Shown in pieces: positions 11,775 through 22,771 of a stretch of 64,000 nucleotides of DNA (the first letter of the stretch is position 1; the number at the start of each line of letters is the position of its first letter). Source of the stretch: Cladorhizidae sp. MBARI D1340-BT2. Its lineage: Eukaryota; Porifera; Demospongiae; Poecilosclerida; Cladorhizidae. Both the position numbers and the translations under genes were made by a program. The stretch spans positions 28,702,739-28,766,738 of the forward strand of contig JAQNBH010000013.1 of assembly GCA_028752905.1 (NCBI GenBank). Reading direction: 5' to 3'. The notes below the pieces were generated by a model. The model was not told the DNA's origin and ran no database searches. It saw only the letters and a list, made by a program, of their open reading frames with translations.

Positions 11775-11970
11775 GTGGAGGGTTTGGAGAGGGGAATGTT
11801 TGGAGAGGGAGAGGGGAATGTTTGGAGAGGGAGAGGGGAATGTTTGGAGAGGGAGAGGGGAATGTTTGGAGAGGGAGAGGGGAATGTTTGGAGAGGGAGA
11901 GGGGAATGTTTGGAGAGGGAGAGGGGAATGTTTGGAGAGGGAGAGGGGAATGTTTGGAGAGGGAGAAGTG
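11775..11970 (+). repeat. 22-bp minisatellite
   Basis: About eight near-identical copies of GGAATGTTTGGAGAGGGAGA (22-bp period). It starts about 30 nt upstream of DOCK exon f in transcript direction. Confidence 0.94.
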
Positions 11971-12369
11971 GCAAGAGGAGACAGAAGGTTTGGGGGGGGG
12001 GGGAGCAGAAGTGAGGAAGGATTGGAGTAGAGAGAGGAAGAGTGAAGCAAGAAGAGAGTGAGAAGGGGAGATTTGTAAGATGAGATAAGGAGAGAATACC
12101 AGGTGTATGTAGTGGGTGTGTGGTTAAGATTCACATGTATTATTTGAAGTTGCTTACTTCACTACTTTTAACTGCTTATCATTGCTACTGCTTCCACTAC
12201 TCACTGCTGCTGCTTATTGATGACAAAAATATTGACAAGTAAATTCGGTAAAGGATTGACAAACTTGAACTCACCAACATGAGAAGTACACACACTATGA
12301 AGCATGCCACTCCTTTACAGAGTGTGGTAGCATGAGCATGTACAAGCTTCACAAGACCTTTACCTCTGT

Positions 12370-12745
12370 GAGCCCTTTACCTCCTGGTGGGAAGGGTAGT
12401 CTCACAAACACTCTGCCTGGTGGGGAGAGAATAGAAGCTAGTCCCACAAACCCTCTACCTGGTGGGGAGGGAAGAGAAGCTAGTCCCACAAACCCTCTAC
12501 CTGGTGGGAAGGGAAGAGAAGCTAGTCTCACAAACCATCTGCCTGGTGGGGAGCTAGTCTCACAAACCCTCTGCCTGGTGGGGAGGGAAGAGAAGCTAGT
12601 CTCACAAACCCTCTACCTGGTGGGGAGGGAGAAGCTAGTCTCACCAGCCCTCTACCTGGTGGGGAAGGAAGAGAAGCTAGTCTCACAAACCCTCTACCTG
12701 AAGAGAAGCTAGTCTCACGAGCTGACCCTTTACCTCCTGGTGGAG
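12370..12745 (+). repeat. About 41-bp minisatellite
   Basis: Eight or so copies with CTCTACCTGGTGGGGAGG and GAAGCTAGTCTCACAAACC, of varying length. Confidence 0.9.
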
Positions 12746-12894
12746 AGGAAGGTTAGGGACTCCAGTCAAGACTTCTCTCTGCCACTATACTGGTGGTGGT
12801 TAATTAGGACATCCTTGTGGTCTGTGTAGGTTTCCTAACGTCATCTGCATCATTCTATTTCATACATCAGAACTTAGCTTCCTTCTGTCACTTG

Positions 12895-13130
12895 GTATGA
12901 AGGAGGGGTCATCTTCACAAGCCAGGCAGAACATGCAGAGAGCCATCTTCTTCTTGAAGGAGAGGTATCTTCATAGGTCAGGCAGAACATGCAGAGAGCC
13001 ATCTTCTTCTTGAAGGAGAGGTCATCTTCACAAGCCAGGCAGAACATGCAGGGAGCCATCTTCTTCTTGAAGGAGAAGTCATCTTCACAAGCCAGGCAGA
13101 ACATGCAGAGAGTCATCTTCCTCTCGCTCT
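12895..13130 (+). repeat. 57-bp repeat, four copies
   Basis: Four copies of a 57-bp unit containing CAGGCAGAACATGCAGAGAG. The minus strand reads CMFCLACEDD repeatedly. DOCK exons e and f already join in frame without it, so it is treated as intronic repeat. Confidence 0.85.
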
Positions 13131-13204
13131 GCCCCTCCCATGTTGACATCACCTCCTCCTGTTGATGTCTGCTCCATCCATTGAGAGCAGCCAGAGCAAG
13201 GAGG

Positions 13205-14785
13205 GCCAGGGGTGTGGGGCCAGGGGTGTGGGGCTAGGGGGGTGGGGCTAGGGGTGTGGGGCCAGGGGTGTGGGGCTAGGGGTGTGGGGCTAGGGGTGTG
13301 GGGCTAGGGGTGTGGGGCTAGGGGTGTGGGGCCAGGGGTGTGGGGCTAGGGGTGTGGGGCCAGGGGTGTGGGGCTAGGGATGTAGGGCTAGGGGTATAGG
13401 GCTAGGGGTGTAGGACTAGGGATGTAGGGCTAGGGATGTAGGGCTAGGAGTATAGGGCTAGGGGTATAGGGCTAGGGGTGTGGGGCTAGGGGTGTGGGGC
13501 TAGGAGTGTGGGGCCAGGGGTGTGGGGCTAGGGGTGTGGGGCCAGGGGTGTGGGGCCAGGGGTGTGGGGCCAGGGGTGTGGGGCTAGGGGTGTGGGGCTA
13601 GGGGTGTGGGGCTAGGGGTGTGGGGCCAGGGGTGTGGGGCTAGGGGTGTAGGGCTAGGGATGTAGGGCTAGGGGTATAGGGCTAGGGGTGTAGGACTAGG
13701 GATGTAGGGCTAGGGGTGTAGGGCTAGGGGTGTAGGACTAGGGGTGTGGGGCTAGGGGTGTGGGGCTAGGGGTGTGGGGCCAGGGGTGTGGGGCTAGGGG
13801 TGTGGGGCCAGGGGTGTGGGGCTAGGGGTGTAGGGCCAGAGGTGTGGGGCTAGGGGTGTGGGGCCAGGGGTGTAGGGCTAGGGGTGTAGGGCTAGGGGTG
13901 TAGGGCTAGGGGTGTAGGGCTAGGGGTGTAGGGCTAGGGGTGTAGGGATAGGGATGTAGGGCTAGGGGTATAGGGCTAGGGGTGTGGGGCTATGGGTGTA
14001 GGGCTAGGGGTGTAGGGCTAGGGGTGTAGGGCTAGGGATGTAGGGCTAGGGGTATAGGGCTAGGGGTGTAGGACTAGGGATGTAGGGCTAGGGATGTAGG
14101 GCTAGGAGTATAGGGCTAGGGGTATAGGGCTAGGGGTGTGGGGCTAGGGGTGTGGGGCTAGGGGTGTGGGGCCAGGGGTGTGGGGCTAGGGGTGTGGGGC
14201 CAGGGGTGTGGGGCTAGGGGTGTGGGGCCAGGGGTGTGGGGCTAGGGGTGTGGGGCTAGGGGTGTGGGGCTAGGGGTGTGGGGCTAGGGGTGTGGGGCTA
14301 GGGGTGTGGGGCTAGGGGTGTGGGGCTAGGGGTGGGGTGTAGGGCTAGGGGTGTGGGGTTAGGGGTGTGGGGCTAGGGGTGTGGGGCTAGGGGTGTAGGG
14401 CTAGGGGTGTGGGGCTAGGGGTGTAGGGCTAGGGGTGTGGGGCTAGGGGTGTAGGGCTAGGGGTGTAGGGCTAGGGGTGTAGGGCTAGGGGTGTAGGGCT
14501 AGGGGTGTAGGGATAGGGATGTAGGGATAGGGATGTAGGGCTAGGGGTATAGGGCTAGGGGTGTGGGGCTATGGGTGTAGGGCTAGGGGTGTAGGGCTAG
14601 GGGTGTAGGGCTAGGGATGTAGGGCTAGGGGTATAGGGCTAGGGGTGTAGGACTAGGGATGTAGGGCTAGGGATGTAGGGCTAGGGATGTAGGGCTAGGG
14701 GTATAGGGCTAGGGATGTAGGGCTAGGGGTATAGGGCTAGGGATGTAGGGCTAGGAGTATAGGGCTAGGGGTGTAGGGCTAGGAT
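13205..14785 (+). repeat. 14-bp G-rich minisatellite
   Basis: More than 100 copies of GGGGTGTGGGGCTA with a few variants (GTAT, GATG, CCAG). Variant blocks recur as longer units (about 13940-14060 resembles 14510-14640). The plus strand has continuous G3-G4 runs suited to G-quadruplexes. Confidence 0.96.
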
Positions 14786-14834
14786 TAACATCTTGGAATC
14801 CCTGGAATTGTCGAAGGTGACAATGGATCACTGT

Positions 14835-15000
14835 GATACCAAGGACTAATAGGCTTGGACTACCATGTTACCAAGGCTTGGACTACCATGTTACCAAGGA
14901 CTAATAGGCTTGGACTACCATGTTACCAAGGACTAATAGGCACGGACTATCATGTTACCAAGGACTAATAGGCTCGGACCAGTGTTACCGAGGACTATAG
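14835..15000 (+). repeat. About 32-bp repeat
   Basis: Four or five copies with TTACCAAGGACTAATAGGC and TTGGACTACCATG. It ends about 60 nt from the DOCK exon e donor. Confidence 0.88.
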
Positions 15001-15058
15001 TCTCAGATACTGAGCAACCATCAAGTACCCACAGGTACCCAGTTCCTGTCAGACTCAC

Positions 15059-15202
15059 CACTCGGTACAGCTTCTGCACCCCAGAAACACTGCAGTTCAG
15101 GAGTTTCCCGTTGTCATCTCGGGGACTGACTGGGAGGTCCAGCGAGTCGTTCACCTGGTCCAACTTGGCTGTCAGCTTCGTCTTCATGGACTGCAGGACG
15201 TC
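15059..15202 (-). CDS. DOCK: DOCK exon e: helical linker
   Basis: 48 codons starting DVLQSMKTKLTAKLDQVNDS and continuing LDLPVSPRDDNGKLLN. This fits the family pattern in which KKxxTAKLDxGNxxLxLDLVxRDExG precedes the ITxLYR segment (here VQKLYRV). The acceptor is TTCGTGCAG/GAC and the donor GTG/GTGAGT, phase 0. The downstream intron (11748-15058) carries the 14-bp G-rich array and three other arrays. Confidence 0.9.
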
Positions 15203-15655
15203 CTGCACGAAGGAGAAGGGAAAGAGTAAGCACATGTGACCACACACCCATGTGTTTGTGTACGTAGCACTGGCAAATGGCAAAGACTTGAGCTCAAATA
15301 TACCACAGAGGTGGACCTTTTGAGTGTTCATAATCTCATGTCTTCACAAAAAGGCTTTAAAAATTGAGAGATTACCAAGTGAGAAGGTTTTTTGTAAATT
15401 TAACAAGCTAGAATTTGATCTGTGAATAGGTATGAATAGCGAATAGCATAGAGAGTGGGTGTGGCATCCACCCCCACGCTATGCATCAATGAATATTTAC
15501 CCCGTGGGGGTCCTTCAGTTCGTCATCATCGGCGATTCAATCCCTTCAAGGTAATCTGCCTCACAGTATATACTTCATGGCTGCGAAAGTCTTCAGATTG
15601 GGTACGGTCAGTCAATGTATAAACAAGTTAAGTCTAGTGACCCATACACATAAGT
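15203..15655. other. Unique intronic sequence
   Basis: DOCK intron next to exon e, with no exon or mobile element recognised. Confidence 0.5.
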
Positions 15656-16595
15656 TGGTTAGCTTCTGCTTGAATGGCTAGCTATTCTTGTCCATACCTC
15701 TTTAGCTTCTGCTTGGATGGATGGCTACTCTAGTCTCCATATCTCTGCTAGTTGTTGCTTGAATGGCTAGCTACTCTTGTCCTTACCTCTTTAGCTTCTG
15801 CTTGGATGGATGGCTACTCTAGTCTCCATATCTCTGCTAGTTGTTGCTTGAATGGCTAGCTACTCTTGTCCTTACCTCTTTAGCTTCTGCTTGGATGGAT
15901 GGCTACTCTAGTCTCCATATCTCTGCTAGTTGTTGCTTGAATGGCTAGCTATTCTTGTCCATACCTCTTTAGCTTCTGCTTGGATGGATGGCTACTCTAG
16001 TCTCCATATCTCTGCTAGTTGTTGCTTGAATGGCTAGCTACTCTTGTCCTTACCTCTTTAGCTTCTGCTTGGATGGATGGCTACTCTAGTCTCCATATCT
16101 CTGCTAGTTGTTGCTTGAATGGCTAGCTACTCTTGTCCTTACCTCTTTAGCTTCTGCTTGGATGGATGGGTACTCTAGTCTCCATATCTCTGCTAGTTGT
16201 TGCTTAAATGACTAGCTATTCTTGTCCATACCTCTTTAGCTTCTGCTTGGATGGATGGCTACTCTAGTCTCCATATCTCTGCTAGTTGTTGCTTGAATGA
16301 CTAGCTATTCTTGTCCATACCTCTTTAGCTTCTGCTTGGATGGATGGCTACTCTAGTCTCCATATCTCTGCTAGTTGTTGCTTGAATGACTAGCTATTCT
16401 TGTCCATACCTCTTCAGCTTCTGCTTGGATGGATGGCTACTCTAGTCTCCATATCTCTGCTAGCTTCTGCTTGAATGGCTAGCTATTCTTGTCCATACCT
16501 CTGCTTGGATTGATGGCTACTCTAGTCTCCATATCTCTGCTGTAGTTGTTGCTTGAATGGCTAGCTACTCTTGTCCATACATGGCCACCTATTCA
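15655..16595 (+). repeat. 89-bp minisatellite
   Basis: About ten copies of an 89-bp unit with GCTTCTGCTTGGATGGATGG, CTCCATATCTCTGCTAG and GAATGGCTAGCTA. Each unit is itself a diverged dimer of a shorter TTGCTTGAATGGCTAGCTAC motif. Confidence 0.94.
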
Positions 16596-16814
16596 CTGAA
16601 CTCCATGAGTACTAGCTGACAAAATACTGGCCACCATTAAGATCAAACTAAGACACCATTTGCACATGCCCATTACTGAGTAGCGAGGTCATGCATTAGA
16701 AATGTCACAAAATGTTGACACAAAAACACAATCAAAAGATTCCAATCCCTATGGAGTTTGTCTCAACTGGGAGTGGTTTCGCTGGATCAGTTACACATAC
16801 TGGTTTGTACGTAC

Positions 16815-16907
16815 CAGGGTAACATTGCTCTTGAGTATGTGTCGCCGTGACGACAGGATGTACTCCATCTGACCCAGCAGCACCTGGTACTTGGCCGTGT
16901 TACCAAT
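16815..16907 (-). CDS. DOCK: DOCK exon d: helical linker
   Basis: 31 codons starting IGNTAKYQVLLGQMEYILSS and ending ILKSNVTL. They correspond to the FxxxxxxIxxLxxxRxQxLxG helix of DOCK proteins. The acceptor is CCACGCAG/ATT and the donor CTG/GTACGT, phase 0 at both ends. Neighbouring exons join in frame without a gap. Identity to vertebrate DOCKs is low here, as is usual in this linker. The assignment rests on position, phase and helix pattern. Confidence 0.82.
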
Positions 16908-16984
16908 CTGCGTGGGAGGTGAGGGTGATAACAACAACAACAACAACAGCACTGCAGCACAAGTTTCATTTGTGCCGTTCTAAT

Positions 16985-17345
16985 TATACGCCATTCTACC
17001 CTTCTAATTATGTGCCACTTCTATTTATGTGCCATTCCAATATGTGCCGTTCTAATTATGTGTCGTTCTAATTATGTGCCATTCTAATTATGTACCGTTC
17101 TAATTATGTGCCTTTTAATTATGTGCCATTCTAGCCATTCTAATTATGTGCCATTCTAATTATGTACCATTCTAATTATGTGCCTTTTAATTATGTGCCA
17201 TTCTAGCCATTCTTATTATCTGCCATTCTAATTATGTACCGTTCTAATTATGTGCCTTTTAATTATGTGCCATTCTAGCCATTCTAATTATCTGCCATTC
17301 TAATTATGTGCCATTCTAATGATGTGCCATTCTAATTATGTCGTA
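16985..17345 (+). repeat. 16-bp repeat
   Basis: Units of TAATTATGTGCCATTC with truncated forms (TTTTAATTATG). AT-rich, in the DOCK intron between exons c and d. Confidence 0.9.
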
Positions 17346-17424
17346 ATTTCTAATGATGCGTCATTGCCAATATCTGTAGTTCGTTTTTATGCGTGGGTGT
17401 GACTAACGGCTTTTTCTATTCTAG

Positions 17425-17566
17425 CCTCCGCAATTAAAATAAAACTAGTTGTTGCTACTGGGAACTCCTCCCTTCCATGGAGTGCTAGAGGCTGCCATGT
17501 GCACCAGAATGCATGGACTCCACGAAGAGGTGGAGTGGTCACAGATCACAGCAATCCCTGTGAGAG
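17425..17566 (+). other. Exon-like segment on the plus strand (uncertain)
   Basis: A pyrimidine-rich acceptor (TTTTTCTATTCTAG) and a consensus donor (GAGAG/GTAAGT) bracket 142 nt of unique sequence that is open in one frame. It is antisense to DOCK, within an intron. No protein family was recognised. It could be a chance pair of splice-like sites. Confidence 0.2.
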
Positions 17567-17664
17567 GTAAGTCTAGTTTGCTCTAGCTGTAGCTCAAGTT
17601 GATACCGGAGGACTCTTTTACAATAGCCCATCAAACTCTTCCTCTTACTCATCTCGATTTAACA

Positions 17665-17745
17665 GAGAGCACGCAGTGACTATTTAAGGGTAGTGACTAT
17701 TTAAGGGTAGTGACTATTTAAGGGCAGTGACTATTTAAAGGTAAG
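17665..17745 (+). repeat. 17-bp repeat, four copies
   Basis: Copies of AGGGTAGTGACTATTTA. Confidence 0.88.
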
Positions 17746-17814
17746 AGGCGAATGGATATTATTTTTGCCATGATGCAGAAGAGAGCTCTAAAATAAGTCA
17801 TGCTATTCTATTCC

Positions 17815-18262
17815 ATGCCAACCTACTTCAACCTGCCTCAACCCAGCGTGGTGTTGGTCCAGTGTGTGTCCCCATAGAGCTATTGTCAACCTACTTCAAC
17901 CTGCCTCAACCCAGTGTGGTGTTGGTCCAGTGTGTGTCCCCATAGAGCTATTGTCAACCTACTTCAACCTGCCTCAACCCAGTGTGATGTTGGTCCAGTG
18001 TGTGTCCTCATAGAGCTATTGTCAACCTACTTCAACCTGCCTCAACCCAGTGTGGTGTTGGTCCAGTGTGTGTCCCCATAGAGCTATTGTCAACCTACTT
18101 CAACCTGCCTCAACCCAGTGTGGTGTTGGTCCAGTGTGTGTCCCCATAGAGCTATTGTCAACCTACTTCAACCTGCCTCCACCCAGTGTGATGTTGGTCC
18201 AGTGTGTGTCCCCATAGACCTATTGTTAACCTACTTCAACTTGCCTCAACCCAGTGTGTGGT
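17815..18262 (+). repeat. 68-bp minisatellite, locus 2
   Basis: Six to seven copies of the same 68-bp unit as 1-990 and in the same orientation. It lies between DOCK exons c and d. Confidence 0.96.
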
Positions 18263-18365
18263 AGTCTTCCACTGTAAAACAGCAACCATTGATGATTTAA
18301 TTTCTCTAATCCCCTGGCTCTCACTGACCCCTGCAAAGAATAGGAGGGGGTGGGGGAGGACTTAC

Positions 18366-18462
18366 GAGGTAGAAGTGGTGGAGCTTTTCTCTCCATTCTC
18401 TGAGGAGGTGAGTGGCTTCTAGAATAACTTCATCCTCCGCTGGAACCATATACTCTTTGTCC
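18366..18462 (-). CDS. DOCK: DOCK exon c: linker after the SH3 domain
   Basis: 97 nt encoding DKEYMVPAEDEVILEATHLL and the following LREWREKLHHFYL. This is the conserved helical segment after the DOCK SH3 (family pattern MVIPxEDxVxxExTxxLREWxxxWxxLYV). The acceptor is TAATAACAG/GG and the donor CTC/GTAAG, ending in phase 0. In the family this region packs against the SH3 and ELMO. The 68-bp satellite at 17815-18262 begins only about 100 nt downstream in the intron. Confidence 0.9.
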
Positions 18463-18554
18463 CTGTTATTAAGACGTTATTAAGATGCAATTTAATATAT
18501 CACATAATCATCAAGGAAGAAGGTGGAGGGAAGGGGGGAGGGGGAGGAAGGGGA

Positions 18555-18860
18555 TACGATGACATTCCAATGATAAATTTCAATTTAGTCACTCGACGTT
18601 TCGGCTTCAGGAATAATGGAGGCTAGATGCACTAGCCTTCAGGAATAATGGAGGCTGGAGCATCTAGCCATCATCAGCAATAATGGAGGCTGGAGCATCT
18701 AGCCATCATCAGCAATAATGGAGGCTGGAGCATCTAGCCATCATCAGAATAATGGAGGCTGGAGCATCTAGCCATCATCAGCAATAATGGAGGCTGGAGC
18801 ATCTAGCTGAAGCTTGGAGTGAGTAGATTAAATTGATTATCAAGCAGGTCATCATGTCTC
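18555..18860. mobile_element. Palindromic MITE with tandemly amplified centre
   Basis: The left arm (about 18560-18610, with GTCACTCGACGTTTCGGC) and the right arm (about 18795-18860, ending TTGATTATCAAGCAGGTCATC) are diverged inverted repeats. They belong to the family at 46073-46227. The centre, normally about 15-40 bp, is expanded to five copies of a roughly 36-bp unit with ATAATGGAGGCTGGAGCATC. Confidence 0.75.
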
Positions 18861-20570
18861 ACTAAATCAATTGCAAGTTCATTAATTAAAGGAAAAGCAA
18901 TTAAAAACAAATAAAAAAGCTGATACTTCATAGCTGAAAGGGCGTGCACCTTCTCAGCTGTCACAACAAAACCACTAGCACAGCGTGAGAGAGGTGCTCA
19001 CACATACCATGTGATCTTTACAAACACAATACAGCAGAAGTCAATATATATGTATATTATATGTATATATGTATATGTATATATATATATATACATACAT
19101 ATGTACATGTCAGTTCTGTATTGGATTTTAAAAAGGAGTACAATATTGGTGTGCATGATTGAAATGTGAAAGGGTTGCCAACAAACTGGCTGTGGTTTAC
19201 ATGATCTTTTTGCCAGGCCAATTCCAGCAGTGCTTATAAAAATAAATAATAAATTAATTTTTTAAATATAATAATAACAATAACAATAACAGCAACTATA
19301 ACAGCAACTATAATAGTAATGATAACAGCAGCAGCAGCAGCAGCAGCAACAACAACAACAACAACAAATAACATGTAATATATATATTTAATAGCAGTGG
19401 GTTTACTCTGGAAGTCACAGCTATGAATAAGCTTTGTACTGAAACCTGAAAATAGTTATCTGTAATCCTAAACAGAAATAGCAGATTTTAGATTGTAGTA
19501 TATAAAATGAATACATTATCATTTCACAGGAATCCTTCCCAACATAACAAGCAGGCCTGTGCGCACTGTGCTGGCCCAGTAGTTGGCCATGAATGCTCAG
19601 TTTGGCTTGATCATACTGGAAATAATGACAGCTACATCCTGCACTGGCCGCAGAGGAGGGAGGGAGGGAGGGGTGTGTGGTACTGGCCGCAGAGGAGGGA
19701 GGGAGGGAGGGGGGAGGTGTGTGTGTGTGAATACTACTACCTTACATTCCCAATCCTTGTAACTTGCACAGTGCTAATGTATAATGCTTGAGAGGAGAGA
19801 GAGGGAGGCACACACATGAAGGCTTGACAAGATCACAACCAGCATCAGCTCAATCAGCAGACAAAACTTATTTCTAGCCAAGTCTCTGATGAATTCCCTT
19901 ACTACTATAACTATCTAAAGATAGCTGCAGGTACACTATTCGTGTTCAAAATCGATCATAACTGTAGTCGACTTTTTATTGCCTTCAATGCTAGCACTCG
20001 GCGTCATCCACCATCAACAAACTTCCTTGTGCTCAGGTAAAGCTTCTACACTCCATCTGTCCATGTTTCTACAAGGGAAGGAGAGCCACAAAAGTATGCC
20101 ATTAACTAAACCTTGAAGATTGCCTTTGAAGCTTCAAACAGACACCAAAGCATGACACGCTATATGCAATGGAGTGCTTGAGATAGCTGTGTAGCTACAA
20201 ACCTCATCTGTAGCTATGACTACTGCACTGTACTAGGCTTGATCCAAAGAAATCATCAAATAAACTACTAACTTTCTAGGCATCAACAGCTTGGGTTAGC
20301 TTGAGCTGGCAACTTATTAGCTAGACGATGCTAAATCTGTGGGCTGTGGAGAAGGGTAGCAGCTGTGTTGTAGTTTTTCATCGGTAGACTTCCTTCTTTG
20401 AGCCCAGACCAGTGCAGCTGCTAACACAGCTGGGGTTTGTAGCTAGAGCTTTCTCCAGCACCAAGAACTGTATTGAAAAAAACACAAAGTACATGTAAGT
20501 CACTAGCTCTAAATTAACCCAAGCTGTGGGCGCTTAGAAAGTTAGTTATTTCTTCTTTGGATCATGCCTA
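18860..20570. other. Unique and AT-rich intronic sequence
   Basis: DOCK intron between exons b and c. It holds a TATATG tract (19040-19110), AAT/AAC/AGC trinucleotide tracts (19265-19375) and a GGAGGGA duplication at 19640-19710. No exon or gene was recognised. Confidence 0.6.
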
Positions 20571-20571
20571 G

Positions 20572-21243
20572 TACAGTAGGATGTCAGTTATCCAGACTCC
20601 AGTTATCCTGAAACTTCAGTTAACCAGAACAGGTGTACATGTACATACACTGTACATGTACAGTACAGTGTACATGTACTTTGGTCCCAAGCAACAATCA
20701 TCACATTAGGGTACTAATCAACACATGATCTGCATGTGCTGAGATACAGCTGCTCATTTCTTGCTAGGTAAGCTCACATGATCTGCATGTGCTGAGATGC
20801 AGCTGCTCATTTCTTGCTAGGTAAGCTCACATGATCTGCATGTGCTGAGATGCAGCTGCAGGATCCTGATGTGCAGTCTAGGATTGATAAAGTTTTGGAT
20901 ACACTCAACATCCCATCTGCTGAAAGAGTGGATTGACTCACTTCAGACAATAAGCTCCAGGTTATCATGATTACAGTGAAGAAGAAATTGTCACACTTGT
21001 GAGAGAAGAGGGTGAAAATAACTATAATGAAGATGAAGATGAGGAGACTACTGCTCCCACTGTTTCACATGCACAGGCTTGCCAGGCATTTGAAACTGTG
21101 CTGCTGTACCTGGAACAGCAACCTCATGTACCCATGAATGCTACAGTGCTAATTAATGGCCTTTTCATGGAAGCAGTGAAGAAGAGATATGAAACACAAA
21201 AACAGACAAAAATCAGTAATTACATGCACTGTAAACATGACTA
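20572..21243 (+). mobile_element. pogo/Tigger-like transposon remnant
   Basis: The left end reads ACAGTAGGATGTCAGTTATC, then TCCAGTTATCCTG and CAGTTAACCAGAAC, the repeated TTATCC-type end of pogo/Tigger elements. Positions about 20965-21243 encode the acidic C-terminal tail of a Tigger transposase: YSEEEIVTLVREEGE, then NEDEDEE, then QAFETVLLYLEQQ and KQTKISNY. An in-frame stop lies near 20937. The catalytic DDE core is deleted and no matching right end was found. A 53-bp repeat (three copies, about 20715-20870, with CACATGATCTGCATGTGCTG) sits between the two parts. Confidence 0.7.
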
Positions 21244-21249
21244 ATGCAC

Positions 21250-22115
21250 ATTATACATTACACATGTGTACATTCACTCTTTTAATATTATATTCGTGTA
21301 TTGCTAGCAGAGAAGTGGCGAACCTGTGGCAAGGTTTAGAGGCCATCCAGTCCTTAAGTTGCAACGTCCCAATTCTATAAAATTTAAGCTTCTGGGGCTC
21401 CATCATTATCGTCTTCTTCTAAACACTCTCTTCTTACCTGCTTCTTCTTGCTGGACTCTGCAGACACCACACCTCCTTGCTGTACTCCGCAGACACCACA
21501 CCTCCTTGCTGCACTCCGCACACACCACACCTCCATGTTGTTTGTTATTTCTGCCCTTGGTAAAGACTCGGCCAGTCTCCCTCAAGGGCTTGGTGAGAAT
21601 GGCAGAGGAGAACTACACAAGCACAACATCTGCTAAACCAACTCTACGACTCTTAAATATCTGTCGATCCTTACCTATTGTACATGTATTTTGGTTTCCT
21701 TTCCGTTGTCAAGAAGTAGATTAACCGTCAGCATGAGCTGGAATATATGGAGCCTTCTGGTGCCAATGCTCCTGCGAATGGACCTACCGCCACTGCATGG
21801 CATGATAGAGTCCTACAAGTCCATTTTAGTTGTATTTTATTTTTTAAAGTTTTTGGTTTGGCTGTTTGTTACCTTGGTGAAGGATTCAAGGCTCACTGGA
21901 AGTGTTTTTGTAGCTAGAAGCCGCTTAGACTGCAAAGAAACCGCCAAATTGAGTCTGAGCCAGTACATGCGCTTTGTTTTGTCTAGCCAGCACATGAGCT
22001 TTGTTTTGTCTAGCCAGCACATGAGCTTTGTTTTGTCTAGCCAGCACATGAGCTTTGTTTTGTCTGTATGTGCTTTAGGTTTCCGCCATTCTGGAACGTG
22101 GGCTAGACCAATATG
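21250..22115. other. Intronic sequence with short repeats
   Basis: Includes a roughly 30-bp repeat (three copies, 21460-21540, CAGACACCACACCTCCTTGC) and a 27-bp repeat (four copies, 21960-22075, CACATGAGCTTTGTTTTGTC). The small open frames here show no domain. Confidence 0.6.
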
Positions 22116-22117
22116 AG

Positions 22118-22125
22118 TGTGGACA

Positions 22126-22160
<35 letters not shown>

Positions 22161-22215
22161 TTGCTATTATTATTATTATTACTATAGTTATTATTATTAT
22201 TATTATTACTATTAC

Positions 22216-22288
<73 letters not shown>

Positions 22289-22310
22289 ATTATTATTATT
22301 ATCATTATCC
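22118..22310 (+). repeat. (ACT/ATT/GTT)n trinucleotide tract
   Basis: Consecutive blocks of ACT, ATT and GTT triplets. It begins about 50 nt past the donor of DOCK exon b. Confidence 0.95.
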
Positions 22311-22357
22311 TCATCATGATGTCTACAGCTGCTGCCATTAATGAACATTTCACACAC

Positions 22358-22413
22358 CTTACTCTCTGCTTAATGTGTTCCTTCAACTCCACCAGGCAGG
22401 AAGGGAAGATGCC
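22358..22413 (-). CDS. DOCK: DOCK exon b: end of SH3 domain
   Basis: This 56-nt exon supplies the last SH3 strand. It begins GIFPSCLVELKEHIKQR, equivalent to the GIFPSSYVHLK segment of DOCK proteins. The acceptor is CCCTCAG/GGC in phase 0. The donor AAG/GTGTGT leaves two bases (AG) that join the first G of the next exon to give Arg. An alternative donor three codons earlier (AGA/GTAAGG) would break the frame with the next exon, which supports the chosen site. The exon is isolated between a 3.3-kb and a 3.9-kb intron. A trinucleotide array at 22118-22310 starts about 50 nt past the donor. Confidence 0.88.
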
Positions 22414-22654
22414 CTGAGGGAGGGAGGAGGAGATAAACAGGGGGAACACCCCACAAATTAACATTATTCATTGCTGACAACATTACCTTGTATGCCATAA
22501 CCACGGTTCTAAATACAGGATTTGTTGGGTGGGATATTTGGGTCTTAAAGTTTTCATTTTACATCTACGCTAATCGCCAAGCAAGGTGAGACACGTGCGT
22601 TATCACACGCAACAATAAATAGCCTCCATGTGTGTACGAACTATCATTATTCGT

Positions 22655-22748
22655 GAAGAAGGCTAGTCGAAACATTAAGAGAGAAAAATTCAAGTTGATA
22701 ATTGAGAAGGTCATTGTAATTTGATTATGTCAACTGATGAGAACTAAT
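22655..22748. mobile_element. MITE, right half
   Basis: GAAGGCTAGTCGAAACATTA, then TTCAAGTTGATAATTGAGAA and TTATGTCAACTGATGAGAAC match the right arm and outer end of the palindromic MITE family. The left arm is missing. The 63-bp satellite starts about 25 nt after its end. Confidence 0.75.
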
Positions 22749-22771
22749 TAATCTCATATATTTTGGGTTCC

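Noticed and set aside
12874..13152. CMFCLACEDD repeated minus-strand frame as an extra DOCK exon
   Set aside because: Exons e and f join in phase and in alignment without it, and the frame consists of four copies of a 57-bp repeat.
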